From NCBI GenBank assembly GCA_963782045.1, contig CAWAIR010000018.1:186001-250000 (forward strand): 64,000 nt of DNA. Reading direction: 5' to 3'. Origin of the DNA: CAVSRC01 sp963782045 (GTDB lineage Bacteria; Pseudomonadota; Alphaproteobacteria; Rhizobiales; Kaistiaceae). Positions 30,986-39,185 of the stretch are shown piece after piece (position 1 is the stretch's first letter; every line of letters begins with the position of its first letter). Made by a program: the position numbers and the translations under genes. The notes under the pieces were generated by a model, which was not told the origin of the DNA, did no database searches, and was given only the letters and a program-made list of their open reading frames with translations.

Positions 30986-31858
30986 ATGCTCGATTGGGAA
31001 GACATCCGGTATTTCCTGGCCGTGGCACGATGCGGCACGCTCTCAGGTGCCGCCCGCGATCTGAAAGTGGATCACGCAACGGTCAGCCGGCGGCTTGCAG
31101 CGCTTGAGGCCGCCCTCGACGTGCGGCTTGTCGATCGCCTCCCGCGATCTTGCCGTCTCACTGCGACCGGCAAGCACGTACTCGATCGGGCCATAGGAAT
31201 GGAGGCCGGCGCCCACGGAATCGCGCGCTTGGCGGCGGCCGCCCATGCTCCATTGGTCGGCCGGGTTACGCTGAGCGCGCCGCCGGTTCTGGTCCTGCAT
31301 TTTCTGGTCGAGCGATTGGCGCTCTTCCGGACCGAGTATCCGGACATCCTGCTTTCACTTTCCGCGCAGGGCCAGCAGGTTTCGTTGAGCCGCCGCGAAG
31401 CAGACATTGCCCTGCGGCTCGTGCAGCCGGGCGAGGCGGGCAGCGTGACACGGAAGATCGGAACGATGGCCTTCGGCCTTTACGCCCACCGGAACTATGC
31501 TCATCTGGCGACGCCTGAAAGATGGCAGTTCATTTCTTTCGATCAGAACTACGCCGACATGCCGCAACAACGGTGGTTGCTCGGCATTGCCGGCAATCGT
31601 TCCGTGGCCTGTGAACTAAACTATATCAGTGAACACCTGATTGCGGCACGAGCCGGGATCGGAATAGCCGGGTTACCGTGCTTTCTCGCAAATAAAGACC
31701 CCGATCTCGTCCGAATCCAAGACGACGTTCCACGTTTCGCCCGCGACATCTGGCTCGTGGTTCACCGTGACCTGCGCAACACTCCGCCCATGCGTGCGGT
31801 GATGGACTTCGTTTCGCAGGCCGTCGCAAAGGAGCCGATGCTGAGCGCGGCCAAATAG
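30986..31858 (+). CDS. LysR family transcriptional regulator
   Basis: 290 residues. The N-terminal winged helix-turn-helix reads WEDIRYFLAVARCGTLSGAARDLKVDHATVSRRLAALE, typical of the subgroup that starts with a W-D/E-D motif; the C-terminal periplasmic-binding-like domain follows. It is divergent from the Gfo/Idh/MocA oxidoreductase. The shared region includes an AT-rich stretch (CTCTATATATATGCC, about 30949-30963). It probably regulates that gene. The ligand is unknown. Confidence 0.88.
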   Translation: MLDWEDIRYFLAVARCGTLSGAARDLKVDHATVSRRLAALEAALDVRLVDRLPRSCRLTATGKHVLDRAIGMEAGAHGIARLAAAAHAPLVGRVTLSAPPVLVLHFLVERLALFRTEYPDILLSLSAQGQQVSLSRREADIALRLVQPGEAGSVTRKIGTMAFGLYAHRNYAHLATPERWQFISFDQNYADMPQQRWLLGIAGNRSVACELNYISEHLIAARAGIGIAGLPCFLANKDPDLVRIQDDVPRFARDIWLVVHRDLRNTPPMRAVMDFVSQAVAKEPMLSAAK

Positions 31859-31874
31859 CTGGCCGCTAAAGAAA

Positions 31875-31903
31875 GCCATAGAGCAAAATTAGGCATCTAT
31901 GGC
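31875..31903 (+). terminator. Hairpin after the LysR gene
   Basis: GCCATAGA (31875-31882) pairs perfectly with TCTATGGC (31896-31903) around a 13-base AT-rich loop, 16 bases after the LysR stop. No T-run follows, so this may be a terminator only together with other factors, or an operator. Confidence 0.35.
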
Positions 31904-32268
31904 GTAGACATAGTGCTCATCATCTTCGGTCGCAGCCCGCCATCATTGCGCTCACGGCAGGCGCCCTACGCTCGCCGCCTCCGCGAGGGCGCGCTGGCCG
32001 CGCGGCGGGCAGTCGCCCGCTGGGCGCCGGGTTCGCCGTTTATCCCGGACGCTTCGTCGGTTTTCGCCAGTGAAAGGGAATGGCCTTGCGCCTGCTGGTC
32101 GCACCCATCGCGCTCGGCGTCGGCGAACTCGCCGACGCCATGATCGCGGCCGCGACCGCCCCGGCCTCTTTGGCCGATGGCCGGTCCTCGGCAACGGCGA
32201 CATCAAGCAACTGGCGCGTGGCACACTGCCCGCCGCAGCGCACACCTGAGCGTCCGCCCTGCCCTCGT
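31904..32268. other. Gene-poor stretch between the LysR gene and the hypothetical protein at 32269
   Basis: Open frames exist on both strands but none resembles a known protein or has a good ribosome site. The plus-strand frame from ATG 32080 (MALRLLVAPIALGVGELADAM) has an AAGGGA upstream and a hydrophobic start, and could be the remnant of a small membrane protein, but it then turns into low-quality Arg-rich sequence. I do not call a gene here. Confidence 0.3.
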
Positions 32269-32649
32269 CTATTCGTCGCCGGGCTGTTGCGGCTTACCGG
32301 CCGGAGCGCCGCCGCCCGGCTGGGCCGCTTCGGCGGCCGGTTCCCCGGCCGAGCGATACGGCCCGCCGCTGCTGGTGATGGCCGCGCGCAGGCGCTCGGC
32401 GCCGGCCAGCGGCGAACTGGCCGGCTGCCGCTCAGGCACCGTCGCCCGCTTCACCTTCGCCGCGTTCTTGCGCGTGCCCCTGGACGACGCCCGCCGCGTG
32501 GGCTGTGGCACCGCCGGCGCCGAAGGGGCGGACGGCGCCTTTGACGCGGCGCCGACCGGCTCGACTTGAAAGCCAATCCCCATGTCGACCAGGACCTTCG
32601 AGACCGCGTGCAGCCCCTCGGATGCGAATGTCAGGCGTATCTCAGTCAT
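32269..32649 (-). CDS. Hypothetical protein with conserved-looking N-terminus and Ala/Pro-rich tail
   Basis: 126 residues from ATG 32649, which has a strong GGAGGGA ribosome site. The first 35 residues (TEIRLTFASEGLHAVSKVLVD and on through GIGFQVEPVG) look like a folded strand-helix-strand unit. The rest is a low-complexity Ala/Pro/Lys/Arg linker and tail (KNAAKVKRATVPERQPASS). No transmembrane segment. No family recognised. Confidence 0.6.
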   Translation of the reverse strand: MTEIRLTFASEGLHAVSKVLVDMGIGFQVEPVGAASKAPSAPSAPAVPQPTRRASSRGTRKNAAKVKRATVPERQPASSPLAGAERLRAAITSSGGPYRSAGEPAAEAAQPGGGAPAGKPQQPGDE

Positions 32650-32824
32650 GGCGTCCCTCCTCCGTGTCGCAAGGTCACGGTAGGCGCCAAACGTGATCAT
32701 AGCTTGACGTCAGCGCGCGGGCCGCATAGCAGCCTGGAATGGCCGAAAACTGCGCATTCGGGATTAACCCTCCAATCACCAATCGCTAGAGTTGTCCCCG
32801 CGCGTATGGCACGGTCGCTGTCGC

Positions 32825-32900
32825 GGCCGCGTGGCGGAAGGGTGACGCAACGGACTGCATCTCCGGACATCCCTGGTTCGATTCCGGGGCGCGGCCTCCA
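32825..32900 (+). tRNA. tRNA-Cys (anticodon GCA), with unusual anticodon loop
   Basis: Acceptor GGCCGCG pairs with CGCGGCC, discriminator T, encoded CCA at 32898-32900, D-arm stem GCG/CGC, and T-loop GTTCGATTC. The anticodon arm is ACGGA-CTGCATC-TCCGG: anticodon GCA (Cys), but position 37 is T instead of a purine and the first stem pair is A-G. One extra G seems present between the T-stem and acceptor. It could be a true variant, or the G-run could hold an indel. Confidence 0.75.
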
Positions 32901-33021
32901 ATCCCACGATTGACGCATTCTCCTGCGCCACTTCCGGCGCGGCGACGCTGCGCTACCATCGGGCAAGCCTCCTGAAAGGATGGCGGCGGTATGCTGTCGC
33001 GACGGCGCCCGGGACGCATCG

Positions 33022-33867
33022 ATGGCAGAGGACAAGGCAACCGAGGACCCCGCCGCCGAGGTGGAGGCGCCGGCCGCGGCGAACCCGCCGGCGGGGGTTC
33101 CACCGCCGGTATCCGGGCCGATGGCGACGGCCGCGGAGCCTCGCCCGGTGCCGGAGCCGATGGTTACGCCCGAGCCGGCGCCAACGGTCGCAACGCCCGG
33201 CAAGGTCGAGATCGTCAGCGTCGGCGCATCCGCCCTCGGCCACCTGCTCATCGGCTTCGTCATCTTCGGTTCGCTGACCTCGCTGGGGACGCCTCCCGAC
33301 GTCATCCCGGTGACGCTGGTCCGTGTCGACCCGACGCCACCGAAGCCGCCCCCCGCACAGCCGAAGCCGACGCCGCAGAAGCCGCCCTCCCCGCCACAGA
33401 CGGCCGCCGCGCCGCCGCCCAGGCCAGAACCCGCGAAGCCTGCCCCCGAGCCGCCCAAGGCGTTGGCGCAGAAGCAGGAAACGCCGCCGGCCAAGGCGGA
33501 AGACGCCGGGCAGGAGAAGACGAGATCCTGGAAGGACATCGCTTCGTCGCTTGGCATGGCCGACTTCGGCCGCAAGACGACGCTGCCGAAGACGATGGTG
33601 GCTGAAGTCGCCGCCCAGGCGAAACGCTGCTGGACCGTTCCGCAAGGCTGGAGCGATCCGCGCGAGGTCACCATCACGCTGCGTTTCCAGCTAACGCAGG
33701 ACGGCGCGGTCGAAGGCGATCCCGCCGTCGTCGAGTTTCCGGCCACGCCCGTCGGGGCGGCGGCCGCCAAGGCGGCCATGGAGGCGGTGAAGCAATGCGG
33801 ACCATACCGCCTGCCGGCGGCCCAGTACGACCAGTGGCAGGACATCCAGATCAAGCTGGCGCCGTGA
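33022..33867 (+). CDS. TonB/TolA-like periplasmic-spanning protein
   Basis: 281 residues from ATG 33022 (an in-frame ATG at 32980 would add 14). Layout: acidic and proline-rich cytoplasmic N-terminus, one membrane helix (ASALGHLLIGFVIFGSLTSL), a long Pro/Lys/Ala periplasmic linker (TPPKPPPAQPKPTPQKP), and a small C-terminal domain (RCWTVPQGWSDPREVTITLRFQ). The C-terminal domain looks like the TonB/TolA C-terminal fold. No exbB/exbD or tolQR genes are nearby, so its energising partner is unclear. It lies just after tRNA-Cys and converges on the purine cluster with a 23-base gap. Confidence 0.7.
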   Translation: MAEDKATEDPAAEVEAPAAANPPAGVPPPVSGPMATAAEPRPVPEPMVTPEPAPTVATPGKVEIVSVGASALGHLLIGFVIFGSLTSLGTPPDVIPVTLVRVDPTPPKPPPAQPKPTPQKPPSPPQTAAAPPPRPEPAKPAPEPPKALAQKQETPPAKAEDAGQEKTRSWKDIASSLGMADFGRKTTLPKTMVAEVAAQAKRCWTVPQGWSDPREVTITLRFQLTQDGAVEGDPAVVEFPATPVGAAAAKAAMEAVKQCGPYRLPAAQYDQWQDIQIKLAP

Positions 33868-33890
33868 CGCCGGTCTTCGGCGCCTGCGCC

Positions 33891-35159
33891 CTACGCCGCG
33901 GTTTCCCCGACGAGGTTGACGATCGTGCCGATCAGCGCCTCCACCGCCAGGCCGACATCCGCGACGGTGACGAACTCCAGCGGATTGTGGCTGATGCCGG
34001 CGCGGCAGCGGACGAAGATCATGCCGATGTCGGTCAGGTGGATCATCGCCTGGCCGTCATGGCCGGCGCCCGACATCAGCGCGCGCGGCTTTGCCCCGGT
34101 GACGCTTTCGATGCCGGCGGCGATCGCCTTGCGCAGGCGGGGCGCGCAGGTGGCGACCGGCTTGTCGTGAACCGTCTCGATGCCCACCACGACGCCGCGG
34201 CGGATGCCGATCTGGCGGACAGCGGCGCGGATCTCGTTGGCGGCGAGGCCGCGCGCCGCGTCGTCGGCGGCGCGCAGGTCGAGGCTGAACTCGGCGCTGC
34301 CGGGAATGACGTTGCTGGCGCCGGGCGTGATCCTGATCTCGCCCACCGTGGCGACCAGCGATGCCTTGGCGCCCTTGCGCGCCACCTGCTCGATTGCCGT
34401 CATCATCTCGGCGGCGGCGGCCAGCGCATCGTGGCGCACGGTCATCGGCACCGTGCCGGCGTGGCCGGCCTCGCCGCGCACGCTGAAGCGGTAGCGGCCC
34501 TGACCGGCGATGGCGCTGACCACCCCCAGCGGCTCGCCCGCCTGCTCCAGCACCGGTCCCTGCTCGATGTGTACCTCGAGATAGCCCAGCACGTCGGCGC
34601 GGTGGTAGGCCTCGGCGGTGATGTGCTCGGCGTCGGCGCCGAATTCGGCGAGCGCGTTGCGCATGGTCATGCCGGCGGCATCGACCATCTCCAGAACGCT
34701 GTCGTCCACCGTGCCGGCAATCGTCGAGGACGAGATCAGCGTCTTCGGGTAGCGCACGCCCTCCTCGTCGCCGAAGGCGAGCACCTCCAGCGCGAAGGGC
34801 AGCGCGACGCCGCGCGACCGCAGTTCCTCGACCGCGACAATGCCGGCGACGACACCGAGATTGCCGTCGAAGCGGCCGCCGTCGACCACCGTGTCGAGGT
34901 GCGAGCCGATAAGCAGGCGCTTGCGCGCCCGCGGGCCTTCCGTTCCGGCCGGCAGGAGGCCGTGCATGGTGCCCACCGCATCCATGCGCACGGTCAGCCC
35001 GGCACGGCGCATCCATTCGCCGGTGAGCGCCGCGGCACGCTTGTGCTCCGCCGACAGGAACAGGCGGGTGAGCTTGTCCGGTTCGGCGCTGATCATCGCC
35101 AGCGCGTCGATCATGGCCTGCGCCCGCTCGCCGAGCGCCGCCGGGTTGGATGCGCTCAC
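33891..35159 (-). CDS. Zn-dependent allantoate amidohydrolase / N-carbamoyl-amino-acid hydrolase family
   Basis: 422 residues of the M20 peptidase-like amidohydrolase family (AllC/HyuC). Metal motifs: GSHLDTVVDGGRFDG (His, Asp), FGDEEGVRYP (Glu-Glu), EVHIEQGPVLE (His), and the C-terminal SGAGHDGQAM. The sequence alone cannot separate allantoate amidohydrolase from hydantoinase-type carbamoylases, but its position directly after uraD (ATGA overlap at 35156-35159) in a urate-degrading cluster argues for allantoate to ureidoglycine. Last gene of the cluster. Confidence 0.88.
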   Translation of the reverse strand: MSASNPAALGERAQAMIDALAMISAEPDKLTRLFLSAEHKRAAALTGEWMRRAGLTVRMDAVGTMHGLLPAGTEGPRARKRLLIGSHLDTVVDGGRFDGNLGVVAGIVAVEELRSRGVALPFALEVLAFGDEEGVRYPKTLISSSTIAGTVDDSVLEMVDAAGMTMRNALAEFGADAEHITAEAYHRADVLGYLEVHIEQGPVLEQAGEPLGVVSAIAGQGRYRFSVRGEAGHAGTVPMTVRHDALAAAAEMMTAIEQVARKGAKASLVATVGEIRITPGASNVIPGSAEFSLDLRAADDAARGLAANEIRAAVRQIGIRRGVVVGIETVHDKPVATCAPRLRKAIAAGIESVTGAKPRALMSGAGHDGQAMIHLTDIGMIFVRCRAGISHNPLEFVTVADVGLAVEALIGTIVNLVGETAA

Positions 35160-35677
35160 GACTGGACCCGGTCCTCGATGCGGAAGCCGATGATGCGGGT
35201 GACTTGCGCGATTGCCATCGCCTTCTCCGCCTCCGCGTCGCGCTCGATGCGCTCGGCGAAGGCGTCGAGGATCGTCTGCTTGTCGGCACCGCGCACCGCC
35301 AGGATGAAGGGAAAGCCGAACTTGGCGGTGTAGGCGCCGTTGAGCTCGGTGAAGCGGGCGAATTCATCGGGCGTCAGCGTGTCGAGGCCGGCGCCCGCCT
35401 GTTCGCGACGCGAATTCTCGGCCACCACGCCGGCGATCGCCGCGCGCCCGGCAAGGTCGGGATGGGCGCGAAGCAGTTTCAGCTTTTCGCCCGGCCCCGC
35501 CTCGCGCACTTCGTCGCCGAAGGCCTCGATCATGGCGCGCACGCTGCGAAAGGGGCGCGCCTCCGCGGCGCGTGTCGCCACCCACGGCGAATGCTCGGCG
35601 ACGTCGCCGAAGGCGGCGACGAAACCGGCTGCGTCCATGGCGTTGACCGCCTCAAGCGTGATCGGGAAATCGACCAT
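35156..35677 (-). CDS. uraD: OHCU decarboxylase
   Basis: 173 residues. Converts 2-oxo-4-hydroxy-4-carboxy-5-ureidoimidazoline to S-allantoin. The family signature LLRAHPDLAGRAA holds the catalytic His; SPWVATRAAEARPF and FGFPFILAVRG are also typical. The start at MVDFPITLEAVNAMD is chosen because residues before it are non-conserved. It is coupled to the downstream amidohydrolase by ATGA. It is separated from puuD by 153 bases. Confidence 0.92.
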   Translation of the reverse strand: MVDFPITLEAVNAMDAAGFVAAFGDVAEHSPWVATRAAEARPFRSVRAMIEAFGDEVREAGPGEKLKLLRAHPDLAGRAAIAGVVAENSRREQAGAGLDTLTPDEFARFTELNGAYTAKFGFPFILAVRGADKQTILDAFAERIERDAEAEKAMAIAQVTRIIGFRIEDRVQS

Positions 35678-35830
35678 GGCAGGCGTGATGCCCTCTCCGT
35701 TGCGGCCTGTCCAGACCGAATCGACATCAGCCTGCAGCCCGCCAGGCGCGCAGCGCAAATCCGCGGAGTTTGTCCTCGGGCGCAGCGAAGGTGCGGCCCA
35801 GCGCTCCCTGCGGGCCGCGTTGCCTTGCCC

Positions 35831-37012
35831 TCAGCGGCTCATGAGGAAGGCGCCAAGCTTCTGGCGTTCCTCCTCGGTCATGCCGGTCTCGTTACCGAGC
35901 GGCATGGTATCGCTGTTCACCGCCTGCGCCATGATCTGGTCCTTGTGCAGGAGGATGTCGGGAATCGAGGTGAGGATCACCCCCTTGGGCGGCGCGTCGA
36001 AGCCGTCGTGGCTGGGGCGGGCGGCGTGGCACATGATGCAGTGCTTGCCGACGATCGCCAGCGCCTCGCTGTCGGTGACGGTGATGCCGGCAAGGCCGGG
36101 CCTGGCCTGGGGCGCGGTGAACCAGACCGCGAAGCCGAGCGCCACGACCGCCACCGGCAGCGCCCAGCCGAACCTGGCGAACGGGTCGTGGGCGTCGTGG
36201 CGGTTGATGAAGTGGCGCACCGAGGCGCCGGTGACCACGATCAGCGCCACCACCAGCCAGGTCTCGGAGCCGCCGGTCAGCATCGGATAGTGGTTGGAGA
36301 CCATCATCACCAGCACCGGCAGCGTCAGGTAGTTGTTGTGGACCGAGCGCTGCTTGCCGATGGCGCCGAGCTTGGGGTCCGGCTCCTGGTGGGCGAGCAG
36401 CGAGGCGACGATCTTCTTCTGGTTGGGAATGATGATGCCGAAGACGTTCACCGCCATGATCGTGCCGATGAAGGCACCGACATGGATGAGCGCGCCGCGC
36501 CCGGAAAAGACGTGGCTGTAGAACCACGCGGCGCCGATGATGAGGGCGAAGACGACAATGGCGAGCAGCGGCGTGTGCCTGCCGATCGCCGATTTGCAGA
36601 TGCGATCGTAGATCAGCCAGCCGCCGCCGAGGCTGAGGATGGAGATCCAGATCGCCTGGATCGGCAGTAGCGGCAGCACCTGCGGATTGATCAGGAAGAC
36701 GTCGGCCCGCCAGTAGTATTGCAGGATCATCAGGCCGAAGCCGGTGACCCAGGTGAGGTAGGCCTCCCACTGGTACCAGATCAGGTCCGGCGGCAGCTCC
36801 TTCGGCGCCACCAGGTATTTTTCGACGTGATAGAAGCCGCCGCCGTGCACCTCCCAGGCGGTGCCGGAAACGCCCTCGTTCATCCTCTCGCGCTTGCGCA
36901 GGCTGAGGTCGAGGGCGATGAAGTAGAACGACGTGCCGATCCAGCCGATGCCCACGATCAGGTGGGCCCAGCGCACGAGAAGGTTCAGCCAGTCGACGGC
37001 GAAGGGTGACAT
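35831..37012 (-). CDS. puuD: Membrane urate oxidase PuuD with C-terminal cytochrome c
   Basis: 393 residues. About eight membrane helices start from RWAHLIVGIGWIGTSFYFIAL (urate hydroxylase PuuD domain). A cytochrome c-like tail carries heme motif CIMCH (~residue 325-329) and a probable Met ligand in SDTMPLGNETG. It oxidises urate to 5-hydroxyisourate, passing electrons to the respiratory chain instead of O2 to H2O2. ATG 37012 is preferred. A TTG six bases upstream is in frame but has no better ribosome site. No soluble uricase is present here, so PuuD fills this step. Confidence 0.94.
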   Translation of the reverse strand: MSPFAVDWLNLLVRWAHLIVGIGWIGTSFYFIALDLSLRKRERMNEGVSGTAWEVHGGGFYHVEKYLVAPKELPPDLIWYQWEAYLTWVTGFGLMILQYYWRADVFLINPQVLPLLPIQAIWISILSLGGGWLIYDRICKSAIGRHTPLLAIVVFALIIGAAWFYSHVFSGRGALIHVGAFIGTIMAVNVFGIIIPNQKKIVASLLAHQEPDPKLGAIGKQRSVHNNYLTLPVLVMMVSNHYPMLTGGSETWLVVALIVVTGASVRHFINRHDAHDPFARFGWALPVAVVALGFAVWFTAPQARPGLAGITVTDSEALAIVGKHCIMCHAARPSHDGFDAPPKGVILTSIPDILLHKDQIMAQAVNSDTMPLGNETGMTEEERQKLGAFLMSR

Positions 37013-37043
37013 TGGCAATTCGTTAGGCGGCTTTGCTCATGGA

Positions 37044-37071
37044 ACGGGCGCGCCCGCGAGAGCGCGCCCGT
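37044..37071 (-). terminator. Stable stem-loop after the BMP gene
   Basis: A perfect 10-base inverted repeat ACGGGCGCGC / GCGCGCCCGT with an 8-base loop, 28 bases after the BMP-protein stop and before puuD. There is no T-run on the transcribed side, so it is more likely an mRNA-stabilising or attenuating hairpin that sets BMP levels apart from the puuD-uraD-allantoate part. Confidence 0.5.
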
Positions 37072-37099
37072 CGACTTGGCCGGGCGACGCCGGCATCCG

Positions 37100-38173
37100 T
37101 TACTGCTGCGGAAGCTGGGCGTCGATGCCCTTCACATACCAGTTGAGGCTGTTGATGTCGGCGTCGGGCATCACGTCGCCCTGCTTCACCGCCAGCGTGC
37201 CGTCCTGCTTGTAGACAGGGCCGGAGAAGACGACCAGCTTGCCGGACTTGATGTCGTCGATGGTCTTCTCGGCCATCGCCTTGACGTCGTCCGGCATGTT
37301 GGCAAGCGGACCGACGACGACGTCGCCCTCGGCCATGCCGGCCCAGGTCTCATGGGTCTTCCAGGTGCCGTCGAGGGCCGCCTTGACTTCCTTGATGTAG
37401 TACGGACCCCACTCGTCGATGAGCGAGGCGAGCTGGGCCTTGGGGCCAAAGCTGGTCATGTCCGCCGACTGGCCGAAGGCGTAGATGCCGCGCTGCTCGG
37501 CAACCTGCATGGCGGCGGGCGAGTCGGTGTGCTGGACGAGAATGTCGGCACCCTGGTCGGCCAGGGTCTTGGCGGCGTCGGCCTCCTTGCCGGGATCGAA
37601 CCAGGTGTTGACCCAGATGATCTTCAGCTTGAAGTCGGGATTGACGCTCTGGGCGCCGAGCATGAAGGCATCGATGCCCATGATCACTTCCGGAATCGGG
37701 AAGGACACGATGTAGCCGGCCAAGCCCACCTTGGACATCTTGGCGGCAATCTGGCCCTGGACGTAGCGGCCCTGGTACCAGCGCAGGTTATAGGTCGCCA
37801 TGTTGGGGGCGGTCTTGTAGCCCGACATGTGCTCGAACATCACCTTCGGGAACTTCTGGGCGTTGGCCAGCGTGCCGTCCATGAAGCCGAATGAGGTGGT
37901 GAAGATCAACTGGCAGCCGGAGCGTGCCAGGCGCTCGACGACGCGCTCGGCATCGGGGTCCTGCACGTTCTCGACATAGGTGCTGGCGTCCACCTTGTCG
38001 CCGAATTCCTTCTGCACGGCCTGACGGCCGAGATCGTGCTGTTCGCTGAATCCGCCGTCGTTGTGCGGACCGGGATAGATCCAGCAAACCTTCAGTTTAT
38101 CGGCCGCCTGGGCGCCGCCCAGGGTCGCAGCCATCAAAGCGGCCGCTGCAGCAGCCACCAGAAATTTCTGCAT
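37100..38173 (-). CDS. BMP family (PnrA-like) ABC transporter substrate-binding protein
   Basis: 357 residues with a signal peptide (MQKFLVAAAAAALMAATLGGAQAAD; AQA-A cleavage, no lipobox). The mature part starts KVCWIYPGPHNDGGFSEQHD, the BMP/PnrA pattern, and includes IFTTSFGFMD and GQSADMTSFGP. Family members bind purine nucleosides or related bases. In this cluster it is probably the purine receptor for the importer encoded just upstream. A ribosome site GAGGAGTAAG precedes ATG 38173. It is followed by the stem-loop at 37044-37071. Confidence 0.92.
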   Translation of the reverse strand: MQKFLVAAAAAALMAATLGGAQAADKLKVCWIYPGPHNDGGFSEQHDLGRQAVQKEFGDKVDASTYVENVQDPDAERVVERLARSGCQLIFTTSFGFMDGTLANAQKFPKVMFEHMSGYKTAPNMATYNLRWYQGRYVQGQIAAKMSKVGLAGYIVSFPIPEVIMGIDAFMLGAQSVNPDFKLKIIWVNTWFDPGKEADAAKTLADQGADILVQHTDSPAAMQVAEQRGIYAFGQSADMTSFGPKAQLASLIDEWGPYYIKEVKAALDGTWKTHETWAGMAEGDVVVGPLANMPDDVKAMAEKTIDDIKSGKLVVFSGPVYKQDGTLAVKQGDVMPDADINSLNWYVKGIDAQLPQQ

Positions 38174-38260
38174 CCTCTTACTCCTCTCGTTGACGCCCAC
38201 CGGCAGCGGGTCGTCCCCCCTCGCCGGATACAGGATTTATGCCATTTTCGTGGCCAATGC

Positions 38261-39181
38261 TCAATTGTCAGGCACGAAGGTCCGGGCCAGCGAGGCCGGT
38301 GTGTTGATCTTGAGCAGGGCCTGATTGCGCGAAATGATCACCAGGACGATGACCGTGATGAGGTACGGCAGCATCGACAGGAACTGGGAGGGAATGCCCA
38401 GTCCGAAGGCCTGTGCATTGAGCTGCAGGATACTGACGCCGCCGAAGATCAGCGCACCGACGGCGATGCGCCCCGGCAGCCAGGTACCGAAGACGACCAG
38501 CGCGATGGCGATCCAGCCGCGTCCGGCCGTCATCGCCTGGGTCCACTGCGGCGTATAGACGAGCGACAGATAGGCCCCGCCGACGCCGGCGCAGGCACCG
38601 CCGAAGAGCACCGCCAGGAAGCGGACGCGCAGGACCGGGTAGCCGAGGGAATGGGCCGAGCCGTGGTTGTCGCCGACGGCGCGCACGATCAGCCCGGCAT
38701 TGGTGCGGAAGAGAAACCACCACACCGCGATAGTGAGCGCCACGGCGAGATAGACCAGCGGATCCTCGCCGAAGATCAGCGGGCCGACCACCGGGATATC
38801 CGACAATAGCGGAATGTGGATGCGGCTCATGCTGAGGCCCGGCATGCCGGTATAGGCGTTGCCGATGAGACCGGAGAGACCGAGGCCGAACAGGGTGAGC
38901 GCGATGCCCGAAGCGTTCTGGTTGGCGGCGAAGATCAGCGTCACCAGGCCGAAGAGGCCGCCCATCAGCGCTCCGCCGGCGATGCCGCTGACCACGCCGA
39001 CGATCGGCACGCCCGTAATGTGGCCGCCGACGAAGCCCGTGACGGCGCCGACCGCCATCATGCCCTCGACGCCGAGGTTGAGCACCCCGGCGCGCTCCGC
39101 AATCAGCTCGCCGAGCGCGGCGAACAGCAGCGGCGTCGCCGCGGTGACGATGGTCAGCAGGATTCCTTCGATCATCGTCAT
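38261..39181 (-). CDS. ABC transporter permease (BMP/nucleoside type), second subunit
   Basis: 306 residues with about eight hydrophobic helices and the branched-chain-type permease signature LGELIAERAGVLNLGVEGMM and GGWIAIALVVFGTWLP-like loop (GRGWIAIALVVFGTWLPGR). It starts 5 bases after the first permease stop. With its partner (39186-40277), the ATPase and the BMP protein, it forms a complete importer. Confidence 0.92.
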   Translation of the reverse strand: MTMIEGILLTIVTAATPLLFAALGELIAERAGVLNLGVEGMMAVGAVTGFVGGHITGVPIVGVVSGIAGGALMGGLFGLVTLIFAANQNASGIALTLFGLGLSGLIGNAYTGMPGLSMSRIHIPLLSDIPVVGPLIFGEDPLVYLAVALTIAVWWFLFRTNAGLIVRAVGDNHGSAHSLGYPVLRVRFLAVLFGGACAGVGGAYLSLVYTPQWTQAMTAGRGWIAIALVVFGTWLPGRIAVGALIFGGVSILQLNAQAFGLGIPSQFLSMLPYLITVIVLVIISRNQALLKINTPASLARTFVPDN

Positions 39182-39185
39182 GGCA

